Positions 35,048-46,006 of a stretch of 64,000 nucleotides of DNA are shown in pieces; the first letter of the stretch is position 1; the number at the start of each line of letters is the position of its first letter. The notes below the pieces were generated by a model. The model was not told the DNA's origin. It searched no databases and worked only from the letters and a program-made list of their open reading frames with translations. A program made the translations under genes and the position numbers. The DNA is from Akebia trifoliata (taxonomy: Eukaryota; Streptophyta; Magnoliopsida; Ranunculales; Lardizabalaceae), in the NCBI GenBank assembly GCA_017979445.1, contig CM030718.1, positions 17,665,021 through 17,729,020 of the forward strand, read 5' to 3'.

Positions 35048-35657
35048 GTTATGGAAGATGCACTACAAGGCATGGACTTACTTTTGAGCTATAAGATCAT
35101 CCACAAAATCATTACATCCAACTTGTATCCTTGCATCGGCAACAAGACCAATGAGGCAACTCATATGGTAGACAAATTGTATTGTGTGTCCACAGGACAA
35201 GTGATGTGCCTCTTTACATTCGTCTTGCACAACATAATCTTATTTGCTCGCTCCAATCATTTTTTTGGAACTTTTCCATTCAGGCATTTCATGTTCCAGT
35301 TGGCTGTCTTCTGTGGATTACCAACTAATACAGCTTCGGTGATCCACGCCGACATGTTTAACATAGCTAACCTCTCCAAAATACATATCTAGATCCTGAC
35401 ACCTCTAGTTCATCGGTGACCAACTCATTGAGTCTCAACTCTAGCTCTACCCGCTGAGCCCGTTCCTCTTTTCGTTGTTGGTTTTGACATTGAGTCTTGC
35501 TTGACTACTATGGAAGTACGTCAGCTTGAGATTATACAATAACAGACTCGCATGGAGTCTCTTTTCACAAAGATAGGCTGTTATATCAAGCATCTCATCC
35601 GTGCATGTCTTCCTAGGGATGACCTTTCTGAGGATAGCATTGAGTCCTCGGGTCCCT
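35043..35657 (+). pseudogene. Plant 'putative transposon protein' relic, C-terminal part
   Basis: Continuation of 19388-19960. A + strand frame at 35051-35392 is open for 113 codons (MEDALQGMDLLLSYKIIHKI at the start, then a hydrophobic FTFVLHNIILFARSNHFF). After a stop, a coiled-coil-like piece follows around 35510-35655 (QTRMESLFTKIGCYIKHLIR, then acidic DDLSEDSIESS) ending at a stop. The arrangement of a mid-domain that includes a 'lhnIi'-type segment and then a C-terminal helical, acidic tail fits the same family. It is interrupted by stops and split by a 15-kb insertion, so it is not functional. Confidence 0.55.
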
Positions 35658-36436
35658 AGTAGATCGCAGGCTTTCTAAGCATATCAAAAGGACTAGGTTG
35701 CCTTTCATTGGTAGTTAGGTTTATTTCTCGATTGTATTAGTTGTGCTTAGTTATTTGAGTTTGTACGTCTGCATTGAATGTGGCAATGCACTATGCCTTG
35801 ATCAGTTCAATTTTGAACTTAATATGTATCTCATGACACAATTTTTGCTAAATGAATATGTGTTTGACTTTGCTCTGTATTAGTAAATTTCAAAGTTCAA
35901 TTCATATTTATGCACCTATTGTGAAGGCACTACACTTGATTGACATATTTTACATCGTGCATTCTCTTAACCTATTTTCATGCTCTATATAGGTAAATCT
36001 AGTTTTGAATATTATGTTATGCCTTTGCCATGCATAAGTTGCTCTTATTGATAAATCTAGCAAAATGCATGTCTCTTCTTTCCCCTGTGCTTATAAGTAA
36101 ATTTGTGTGTTGGCATTGGGTGGATTACACCCTTTGTCAAGTAATGACAAAAAAGGAGAGAAAGAATCTCACCTGTGAAACTAGTTTTATGTAGGATGAT
36201 GTCATGTTGTTAGTAGTAAAGGGAAGAAGTCTTCTTAAGGAGTAGAAATTCGTCTTTTGTGAGTTAGTTTTAATGGGATGCAAAATGTAATCGTTTTAGA
36301 GTTTTTCGTTCTATATTTTTAAATCTTTGTAAAAACTCTGTGTATGGGGTTATGTATATCTTTGGTCTTGTGTGGGAATGTTTCTCAGTTAGTGGTTTTA
36401 GATTGGTTTTGTCTCGTAATTGATAAATGAGGAGAT
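35658..36436 (+). other. AT-rich 3' region of the transposon-protein relic
   Basis: No gene. Two purine runs, GACAAAAAAGGAGAGAAAG near 36147 and AAATGAGGAGA at 36426-36436, resemble polypurine tracts preceding an LTR. Confidence 0.4.
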
Positions 36437-36784
36437 TGTTAATACCTCATTTTGTCAATCCCGAGCTAATCATATGTTGTCGAGTTTGTAACCAATAGAT
36501 AAACTCGTCCAAGACACGTGAAGACTTATATTAGAAATGTCGTGACACATGAAGACATATGCCAGACAAATCATGACACACGGTGACACATGAAGACATA
36601 TACCAGATACATGGCAGACACATTGCGGCACGCAGTGACACGTGCAGATACAACTCAGACACATCGACGCACACACGCTTTATCTATATATCTTTCAAAT
36701 GCAAAACCCAATCAGGTATATAGACCACCCATGACCCATTAGACATACCCGTGGGATGTTGAACGTGTTTGTACATGTTTATGC
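36437..36784 (+). other. Possible LTR start of the relic, with decayed CACATGAAGACATA units
   Basis: TGTTAATACCTCATTTTGTC follows the AAATGAGGAGAT purine run at 36426-36436, in the position expected of a 3' LTR. From 36510 to 36670 a degenerate repeat of GACACATGAAGACATAT-like units occurs. The segment is cut by Tat element 3 and would continue from 47732. No second LTR copy is visible to confirm it. Confidence 0.35.
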
Positions 36785-38511
36785 TGAAAGCGCCCTCGAT
36801 CCGCGGGGTGCGCGGATCCGCTTTTGACCCTTGAGGTTTGGGAGTCGCCACCTAGTTATTACGGTCTAGGAACCAAATTGACCCTACAATGGATAAAAAG
36901 AACTAATCTACTATAGAAATCTGAATCCGGGGATCATGTTACGGGGTTGGAAGGTGTTAGGCACCAACCCCGCCCGGCCAATGCCGGTCTCTACTTATCC
37001 CAAATAGATCTACATTGCTAATGATAAACCTAGATTAAAAAAAATAAAAAAAATTTACCTTTGATCTGCAAAAGTGTTATTCCCTCAGATCTGGTGAGAA
37101 TGGCTCCTTGTACCGTATTCCTTACTTCGTTCTATCTCCGGATCTAATTCCTGATCTCCGAGGTAAGGTATCTCCTTCTTGGATCTGGGTACTTCGAATT
37201 TGTTGTGGATTTTTAGGATGCTTTTGAGAGGTTTTTGGGTGTTTTTTAGGCTAAAATCGGAGTAGGGGTGTTAGGGAAGGAGTTGGGACTCCAAAATTAG
37301 GGTTTTGGGGAGGCTATGGAGGCTTCTTTACCTACTTTTCCTAGGCTTTTTTCTTTGATACGAAAATAGGGTGTGGAGGCTCCTATTTATAAAGTTTTTA
37401 GAAGCATTTAGGGTTTGATTAGGGTTTCTTTTAGGGTTTCAATTAGGGTTTGACTTAGTCTTTAGGGTTTTAGGGTTTTGACTTTAGTCTTATGAGATTG
37501 ACTTGATTAGTTTTAGATTAGGGTTTGGATTTAAGGTTTTGACCTTAGTCTTATGAGATTGACTTGATTAGTTTAGATTAGGATTTTGATTTAGGGTTTT
37601 GACCTTAGTCTTATGAGATTGACTCGATTAGTACCTTGACTTCAGTCTTGCTTGATTGACTTTAATTTTGACTTCAGTCTCACTTGATTGACTTTAATAC
37701 CTTGACTTCAGTCTTGCTTGATTTACTTTTAATTTTTGGAGAACCCCCTCTAAAATATCTTTAATTCTTTGGACCCCCAAATGGAGGGGTCCTTAAAGAA
37801 ATATCCCACGAACCCTCAACAATTTTGCCTGAGAGTCCAATTAATCAATTTTTTAGGTTCAACTTTTTAAATTAATTTCATTAATGTTTCACTTTAATTA
37901 TTTAATATTTTATTTATTAATTTTGAATTTTTTAATTATAAAAATTGTGAAATTACCGTTTTGCCCCCGGAGAGGACTTTGCACGTTTCAAGTCGGTTTT
38001 TAATGTTCTAGGATGTTTTAGAATCAGTTTTTCGTAAGGAATTCAATGAGAATGTTGGTTTGTGTCATTTATGAAAATTTTTATGTGAAATTATTATGAA
38101 CTTTATGAGGGGCATTTTTCATAATTTTGTCAAATTCTGTTAAAATTGGTGAAATGATTTATTTGGTTCCGATTTGTTATTTTATGTGTTCGAGAGAGTT
38201 TTCCTAAGCGTAACGTAGGCTCTAGGGTTGTTTTGAGGTTAGGGGTATTTTGATAATTTAATCATTTTTAGTGATTTTTATCGTGAAGCTTCTTTTTGGT
38301 TTGCAAGATGATGATTTCTATGTTTTTGGGGTCGTATTTTCCTAGCGTAGCGTGGTTTCTAAGTTTTGTCAGTTCGAGATACCTCATCCGGATTTCTGAA
38401 ACATATCTGGTAACAAAATAAAGCATTGGAATAGACATCCATCATTGGGAACCTTTGCGATCGAGTTGACGAGTTGATTAATCAGGCGGATGCAAAAATG
38501 GGGTGTGTACA
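36785..38511 (-). repeat. 3' LTR of Tat element 3 (type B)
   Basis: Length 1727 bp, TGAAAGCGCC...GGGGTGTGTACA on the + strand. Type B: AGGGTTTGATTAGGGTTTC units next to the TATA box (TCCTATTTATAAAG near 37381). Confidence 0.92.
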
Positions 38512-38850
38512 GATGCCCCTCTTTGGCAGAGGGTTGAAGCAAACTAGATAGCAAATCTATTTTGGTAGAAAGTGCGATATCCGAATGTCAAAGCTAGTGA
38601 CAGTTCATTTTGCAGCCTGATTTAGCAATTCGTCGGGGTGTTCGGATCCTTGAGGGTTAAACTCTCCCCGAACTAAAAGGTTGTCAGGTCCTCGAGCGAG
38701 AGCTCTCACTGATGGCGTCAGATCTTTGAATTTTAAAGAATTCTCCCTGACTAAAAGAACAAGTGTGCAAGTGTGTGCACTGTGTGAAACTGAGTAAAAT
38801 CTAAGCATAAACTAAGCATAACTGAGCATAAATTGAGCATAAAAAATTGA
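38512..38850 (-). promoter_or_regulatory. Polypurine tract and pre-LTR segment of Tat element 3
   Basis: In minus-strand sense AAAGAGGGGCATC precedes TGTACACACC. The remainder matches the pre-LTR segments of elements 1 and 2, ending in short GAGCATAAA units at 38800-38850. Confidence 0.7.
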
Positions 38851-38854
38851 ATGT

Positions 38855-39612
38855 CTTACTTTACCTACCCTGGGTGAAAGAGTAATAAACAATTTTTTTT
38901 TTTTTGGAAAGTTTTACTCTACCTACTCGGGGTGAAAGAGTAATGAACTATTTTTTCTAGGAGTCCTACTCTACCTACTCTGGGTGAAAGAGTAATGAAT
39001 TCTTTTTCGGGAGTTCTACTCTACCTACTCGGGGTGAAAGAGTAATGAACTATTTTTTCTGGGAGTTTTACTCTACCTACTCAGGGTGAAAGAGTAATGA
39101 ACTATTTTTTCTGGGAGTCCTACTCTACATACTCGGGGTGAAAGAGTAATGGACTTATTTTCTGGGAGTTTTACTCTACCTACTCGGGGTGAAAGAGTAA
39201 TGAATTATTTTCGGGAGTTCTATTCTACCTACTCGGGGTGAAAGAGTAATGAACTATTTTCGGGACTTCTACTCTACCTACTCAGGGTGAAAAAGTAATG
39301 AACTATTTTTTCTGGGAGTTATACTCTACCTACTCGGGGTGAAAGAGTAATGAATTATTTTCGGGAGTTCTACTTTACCTACTCGGGGTGAAAGAGTAAT
39401 GAACTATTTTCAGGACTTCTACTCTACTCTACCTACTCAGGGTGAAAAAGTAATGAACTATTTTTTCTGGAGTCCTACTCTACCTACTCGGGGTGAAAGA
39501 GTAATGAACTACTTTTTCTGGGAGTCCTACTCTACCTACTCGGGGTGAAAGAGTAATGGACTAATTTCCTGGAGTTCTACTCTACATACTCGGGGTGAAA
39601 GAGTAATGAACT
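38855..39612 (-). repeat. 51-bp tandem array (about 15 units), Tat element 3 only
   Basis: GGGTGAAAGAGTAATGAACT recurs at about 38871, 38930, 38981, 39031, 39083, 39135, 39186, 39237, 39287, 39337, 39388, 39441, 39490, 39541 and 39592 (50-53 bp apart except the first). Each unit holds a TACTCT...AGAGTA inverted pair that could form a stem. It is absent from elements 1 and 2. Confidence 0.93.
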
Positions 39613-40432
39613 ATCTAAGTATAATCTGAGAAAACCCTCGGCGATATCTGACTAAGCATAATCCGAGAAAGCCCTCGGTGGCAACTGGCTGAGCATAATC
39701 TGAGCAAACCCTCGATGACATCTGGCTGAGCATAGTTCGAGCAAAACCTCGGCGGCATCTGAACATAGTTCCGAGAAAGCCCTCGGCGATATCTGAGCAT
39801 AATTCCGAGAAAGTCCTCGGCAACAACTGAGCATAATTCCAAGAAAACCCTTGGCGGCATCTGAGCATAATTCCGAGAAAACCCTCGGCGGCATCTGAGC
39901 ATAATCCAAGATAACCCTTGGCGGCAACTGAGCAAAATCCAAGATAACCCTTGGCTGAAACTGAGCAAAATCCAAGTTAACCCTTGACGGCAACTGAGCA
40001 AAATCCAAGATAACCCTTGGCGGAAACTGAGCAAAATCCAAGTTAACCCTTGGCGGCAACTGAGCAAAATCCAAGATAACCCTTGGCGGCAACTGAGCAA
40101 AATCCAAGATAACCCTTGGCGGAAACTGAGCAAAATCCAAGATAACCCTTGGCGGAGACTGAGCAAAATCCAAGATAACCCTTGGCGGAAACTGAGCAAA
40201 ATCCAAGATAACCCTTGGCGGAGACTGAGTAAAATCCAAGATAACCCTTGGCGGCAACTGAGCAAGGTCCAAGATAACCCTTGGCGGAGACTGAGCAAAA
40301 TCCAAGATAACCCTTGGCGGCAACTGAGCAAAATCCAAGATAACCCTTGGCGGAGACTGAGTAAAATCCAAGATAACCCTTGGCGGCAATTGAGCAAAAT
40401 CCAAGATAACCCTTGGTAGAGACTGACTGAGT
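39613..40432 (-). repeat. Composite 34-bp/33-bp tandem array, Tat element 3
   Basis: 39613-39900 has units of the 34-bp type (GAGCATAATTCCGAGAAAAC). About 39900-40432 has 16-17 units of the 33-bp type (GAGCAAAATCCAAGATAACC). On the minus (element-sense) strand all three frames are open over hundreds of bases, giving predicted repeat proteins of 298, 264 and 204 codons ending or starting in 39615-40657. The peptides are the same 11-residue repeats as in element 2. With no conserved domain and equal openness of all frames, I treat this as repeat DNA. Confidence 0.92.
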
Positions 40433-41879
40433 AAAACTGAGAACAAAGAAATAAATCTGGGAGAGAAACGATCGAAAATGAGTCTGGAGAAGAGTGGTTG
40501 AATCTGGGCATGAATAGATTAGGGACAGAATGGATGTCCTATCTCCTATGTGAGATTCAGAATGCATTTGTTTGAACCTCAAGGTTTTATCAAAAAAGTT
40601 TTGTAAATTTAAAACATGAGTTTGAACCTTAAGAGTTTTTTGAAAAACTGCTATCAAGAGGGTAACCTTAGGTTTGGAGTTCTCATTTTAGGATTAACAT
40701 TGCTCAAAAACAAAATGTCCCTAGTTTAACAATAAACATGGCATTGAAAATAATTGAACACATCATTAAAAAATGCCCCTAGTATAAAGGGGGGAAATTA
40801 CATATCTAGAGGAGAAAGAAAAAAATGCCCCTTGTATGAAGGTTTGAAATATTTGATTACCACAAGCGCAATAAAGATCCAACTTTTAATTTTATTAAAG
40901 ATTTTGAGTCAGGCTCAAGAGAACAAAATATTTCCTTTTGAGATTCATCATAGAATTCACCATTCTCTCCATTGGTTCACTTGGGGAAGTAAGAATTTTC
41001 AGATCGATCGTAGACAAGATACTTGTGGCTTCTGAATCTATGCCTGGTTTAAGCTGAGTATTGAACTTGATTATTCGGATTTTTGACGTTTTAGCTCGAA
41101 CTGCTCTCAGCTTGGGATTTTCTTCTGTGTTTTTTTTTATTGCTCTAACTTTTCCCTAGATCGCCTTTCCAGGTTTTCAATCTAGCGAGCTTGCTCTAAC
41201 TTTTGCCTAGATCGCCTTTTCAGATTTTCAATCTAGCGAGCTTTTTCTTTTTTCTTGGCTCTGATTGTTGCCAAAGTTGTCCTTTCAGATTTTCAACTTT
41301 GCGAGCTTGCCTTAATTTTTGCCTAAGTCGCCCTTTTCGGACTTTCAACTTAGCAGGCTTCATCATTTTTTTTTATCTTTTCCTTTTCCTCTGACCTTCT
41401 AGAATCACTGTCTGATCATGTTCTACTACCCTCCTTGACTTTTTCACATGGTACTTAGGAGGACTTTTATAGGTAGGCTTGGGACTAGGCATAAAATGAA
41501 AGGGATTTTGAGGCTCAAAAACCCAAATGCCCCTTGTGTGGCATTTCATTTAAATTTTTTCTTGAATTTTCTTCCCCATTCTTTTGAATTTTTTCTTTTT
41601 AGATTTTTTCTTCATCGGGGAATCTATTTTTTTATTTTGGTGTGGTCGGGCCTGAATTAACTTCTCAAGTTGCCTACGTACCCCAAATTTTTGGGATCAG
41701 ACCAAAACGTAGTTCATATTTTCCCTCCCCTAGGTTAGGTGATCGGGCTGAGAAAGAAAAAGGCATCATTTTTTTTTTTTGAAAAGACTGCAAAGGGCTG
41801 AGAAATGAGATAATGAACTGGGTAGCAGGAAAATTGATTCGGCCCAAAATGGCCTCCTTAAATGTAGTACCGTTTGATT
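40433..41879 (-). other. Conserved 3' non-coding block, Tat element 3
   Basis: Counterpart of 4776-6246. The roughly 60-bp units (TTTTCAATCTAGCGAGCTTG) occur four times at about 41150-41365, and the GTTGCCTACGTACCCC segment is at about 41668. No gene; + strand frames here are antisense to the element. Confidence 0.7.
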
Positions 41880-42900
41880 TGGTCAAGGTTGGTTGGTTCT
41901 GGTAACTCGATTCCATCATGATCTTGAAGTCTGACAACTTTTCCAAATAGTATTTCCTTAATGAATGAATTTCTCCAATTAGGTTCAGACTTTCTCCTAT
42001 AGTTGAGGAGGAGTGTTCAATTTTCTTTGAAGTCTGATACTTAAATCCTTGACTTGTAAATGATGAGCTTTGACCTTTTTGTCAAATGCACGGGTGACTC
42101 TTCTTAAATAAGCTTGCACATGGTATAGGGCTTTAACTCGTTTTCTTCGATCAAGTTTAATTCTTCATATTGCTGACGAACCCAATCTGTTTCTAACAAA
42201 TGATTTTCCAACAAGACCCTGAGAGACGAAATTTCTATTTCAACTGGCAAGACTGCTTCCATGCCATACACTAAGGAGTAGGGAGTAGCTCCAGTAGAGG
42301 ATCGAATTGAAGTTCGATATGTCCATAGCGTGAATGATAATTTTTCTGATCAATCTCGATGTGATTGACACAATTTTCCTGATGATAGTCTTGAGACTCT
42401 TACTAACTGCTTCAATCGTTCCATTGATCTGAGGACGGTAGGGGGATGATTTGTGCTGCCAGATCTTCAACTTTAAACATAGAGTAATGATTTATGCTTT
42501 GAAGTACGACCCATTATCAGAGATCAGTTCAAAAGGTACCCCCATATCGATTGATAATATGTGATTTGAAACTCAAGATGTAGTAAGGATAGTGTTGATA
42601 TATTTTATAACATCTTCTTTGATTCCATCAATATAGACGAGTCAATATATAATCCGTGTTAGACAACACCCAAACTTGCACCTAACATATCCTCATAGGC
42701 CCACGTGAACAAGTCTTCGAAATTTCTAAGAAAATTCATTATCCCCTCGTGTTCTTTTAGGGATAAGATGGTTTCTATTTGAATCTCTTTAGGAATTATT
42801 TTTTGTTTCAAGGTCAAAGACCTTTCCTTTCTCGATTAAAGGTTGAGCCCGACTCTTATCTTCTTGTTTAGAAACGAAATCTATCAAATTATTAGTTAAT
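41880..42900 (-). pseudogene. Tat element 3 pol remnant: pre-RT linker fused to integrase core
   Basis: In minus-strand sense, linker sequence (42900-42690) leads through a junction at about 42680-42560 straight into integrase core (DNG-like at about 42520, YRPQING with a following E at 42455-42420, then a decayed C-terminus to about 41880). RT and both RNase H domains are missing, as in element 2, and the bases around the junction correspond (TCGTCTATATTGATGGAATC versus CGTCTATATCGATGGAATCA in element 2). Numerous stops and frameshifts make it non-coding now. Confidence 0.8.
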
Positions 42901-45190
42901 TCGTTAATGCGTTCGAGGTATTCAAAAATTTCTTTTATCCGATCAATTTCAGATAGGGCAACAGACACCTCTATAGACTCGATGAACTAACTTGACTCAA
43001 TAGGAAAGAGTAGACTCAATCTAAGGAAGACATGACCTTGCTGGAAAAAGGGACTCGAGTTAACCCAAATGACTCATGAAAACTCAAGATAAGTACTCAC
43101 ACGAGTTTGATTAGGATTGAGGACTGAGATATTGCTTATAACCGGTAGGATTGAAGCACTATGATCTTTAAAAAACAACTGGACGATGTTGAAGTCGTTT
43201 CTGACTGTTGATTTGATATTGACGTTTACTCTAACTGATCGGATTTACAACCCTACCTAGACGATGGACGATTGAGTTAGACACAATGATAACCCTTAAA
43301 CCTCTTTGAAGGTGAATTTAACCAATTTCAGTGTCACCCCCTTGATAACATTTTAAATGAACCCTGAGATTTTATTGAATTTTGTGCACCAATCTATTAA
43401 AAAATTCGTCCATTCAATGATTATTCAGAAGAAAAATAATTATGTTGCACTCTTGAATCTGATTATTTTTTGCAACATTTTTTGGTAGTTTTCCAAGGTC
43501 CATAAAAACTTTTCATGCAAAAATAGATCTTTTGCAAATTATTTTTCCTTCTTTTTCTTTTCTTTTGGAAAATATTTTCTTCTGGAAAATATTTTTTCTC
43601 TGAAAAATAGTTTTTTATTTGGAAAGTATCTTCTCTTGGAAAATCTTATTTTTACGGAAAATATTTTTTGGAAAACGTTTTTTCTTAGAAAACATTTTTT
43701 TTAGAGAATAACACTTTTTGGAAAACACTTCTTTTGAAAAATATTTTTTTCTAGAAAATACTTTCCCTTTGTAAACTATTTTTCTTCTTTGAAAATTTGA
43801 TTTCTATTTCGATTTAAATGGCCCGGTCCATCAGGATTGTTAGATCGAGTTGGACTGGGTCATTTGCAAGAGATGGATTTTTTATTGGGTCGGTGCACCC
43901 ATTTTGATTTTCAAAAATAACATTTTATCCTTGAGGACAATCATACACTCTGATCTACACCATTCACATCATTCACATACATTCATCAATCAACAGGTTC
44001 CAATCAATAAACAACCCGGGAACACCCACGATAAGTTCGAGTCGTGACCTACTGGGAAGGTTTCTAGACTCTAAGCTTACTACGTGCAATGCATTTTCAT
44101 CTAGCCACCCTTGCCCAAGCACACCTATATACCTTTCGATACGTGGTGACTTGGTTTGATATACCGTGTAGGTGATAATCTAAAACCTCAATTCACTTCT
44201 CTGAAGCCAAAAACAGTCAGTTTGATCTCCAGTTGAGAGGTGGCGCACAATGCTGAGCAAGGGCCCACTTAAATACCTCTCGTCTAGAATAGACATAGTC
44301 TATCCCCCTCGTACAGTAGGGTACAGCGGGGCAAGATCTTGCTTAGGCACCGATTTTGACCAAAAAGTGCAATTGATATACTTAGATTATCTTTTATACC
44401 TACGGGTACGAGTCAAGAGTTGTAGCTTTCATAAATGGTTTGGCATCCCACGAGGGGATCGACCACGTACTAGTACTACGTTGGCAATCGGGACATGTGA
44501 CTGTGTGGCTTACAATAGGTCAAAGGCTCAGGTCGCTCCAGCCTGGGTGCATCAACATACTTCTCAGAATCACCTGATCAGATGGTATTGATGCCCCCAG
44601 TTTGATATACCCTAAGGTACGTGACTGGAGTTGTGGGTTTCATGAATGACGTCGCATCTCCGAAGAGATCGGGCCACGCACTAGTGCCACGTTGGCTAAA
44701 TGGGACGTGTAAGTGAGTAAAGCGGTAAACGTGCATGTGGTGTGTGCAATATAGGGTGGGGTGTGCCCGAGGCTTTTTTCAAACAAATGGGCCCATGGGC
44801 CTGATCATACCATCATACATCGAATTATGTGAACATTCAATCAAGATCGACACCATTCAAATCATATGAATATTTAATCAAGATCACATTATTTTCATCA
44901 CATAAGCACATCAACGTTACGATCAATATCAATCATGTATCTCAAGCAAGATCATGGTAAATTAATCAATAAATATGACATATGATAATGAATTAAATTC
45001 GATCATTGCAATGAGCATAATTTTTATAATTTTTAAGGTCCAATCAATGATCACTTTTGGGTGATCCAAAATAAATCGAGATTCCAATTGGTGTTACATT
45101 GATGATAGAATGACAATGGTTGAGATGAGCTCACTCTCAAGAACATTAATTGTGCCAAAATTAGATAAATTCAGATTTTCTGTGAATTAG
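42901..45190 (-). other. Conserved non-coding leader, Tat element 3
   Basis: Counterpart of 9650-11860 in element 1. T-rich GGAAAATATTTT micro-repeats lie at 43430-43800, and the conserved block with its internal duplication at about 44395-44515 and 44600-44710. The + strand frame at 44250-44591 is antisense and lacks a domain. Confidence 0.65.
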
Positions 45191-45760
45191 GAAAATACAA
45201 TCTGAACTTGCATCGATGATATCTGAGGCTCCCGATAACGAAATCGAGTGAACTCAAGCTCTAAATTAATCTACTCGATGAGATCTACATTTTATTAATA
45301 GGTTCCCAGACTTAATTCTCACTAGAATGTTCTGTAAAAAAGTTTTAACGTTGCTGTCCCAACTTTCATTCAGAAATAATTCCAGATTATAGATTGAATT
45401 TGCATCGATGATATCTAAGGCTTCTGATAATGAAATTGAGTGAACTCAGATTCTAAATTAATCTACTCGACGAGATCTATGTTTTATTAAAGGCTCCCAG
45501 ACTTAATTCTCATTAGAATATTCTATAAAAAAGTTTTAACGTTGCTGTCCCAACTTTCATTCAGAAATAATTCCAGATTTACAGATTGAACTTGCATCGA
45601 TGATATCTAAGGCTTCTGATAACGAAATTGAGTGAACTCAAATTCTAAATTAATCTACTTGACGAGATCTATGTTTTATTAATAGGCTCCCAGACTTAAT
45701 TTTTACTAGAATATTCTTTAAAAACGTTTTAATATTTCTGTCCAACCTTCATCATTCCAT
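45191..45760 (-). repeat. 192-bp tandem array (3 units), Tat element 3 leader
   Basis: The markers GAACTTGCATCGATGATATC and GAATTTGCATCGATGATATC occur at about 45202, 45393 and 45586. Homologous to 11870-13030. Confidence 0.9.
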
Positions 45761-45987
45761 CATTTTCATAGGTCAATTTGAATCTTTCATTATTTAGGGG
45801 TCATCAAAAAGTGATCCTTAATTGAAAAAAAAAATATATATGCAATACCCAAAATCATCTACAATCAAGACAAAAAATAAATAAACAGAAAAAATAAATA
45901 AAATAAGTCCAACTAAATAATAAAAAAAACTAGGTCATCTTGGCAATGCTCCCATACTTGGGGGTTTTCAAGTTTGATCCTCAATAG

Positions 45988-46005
45988 TCCCCAGTGGAGT
46001 CGCCA
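45988..46005 (-). promoter_or_regulatory. Primer binding site of Tat element 3
   Basis: The minus strand reads TGGCGACTCCACTGGGGA one base after the 5' LTR. Confidence 0.8.
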
Positions 46006-46006
46006 C

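Noticed and set aside
35051..35392. Membrane protein gene based on the hydrophobic segment
   Set aside because: Its position after the AATAG duplication and continuity with 19388-19960 fit a split transposon protein better.
36470..36676. Cysteine-rich minus-strand frame as a small secreted peptide
   Set aside because: It is made of degenerate GACACATGAAGACATA units and mirrors the repeat, with no signal peptide cleavage pattern I trust.
37380..37480. Interstitial telomere repeat (TTTAGGG motifs)
   Set aside because: Motifs are irregularly spaced inside a type B LTR and recur in every type B LTR, so they are LTR sequence.
38855..39612. CRISPR-like array
   Set aside because: Regular 51-bp units have no unique spacers; the whole unit repeats. 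The setting is a plant retrotransposon 3' UTR.
39615..40657. Overlapping minus-strand frames of 298, 264 and 204 codons as protein genes
   Set aside because: They are three frames of one 33-bp array plus flanks. No domain, and equal openness of all frames argues for repeat composition. Kept only as a finding.
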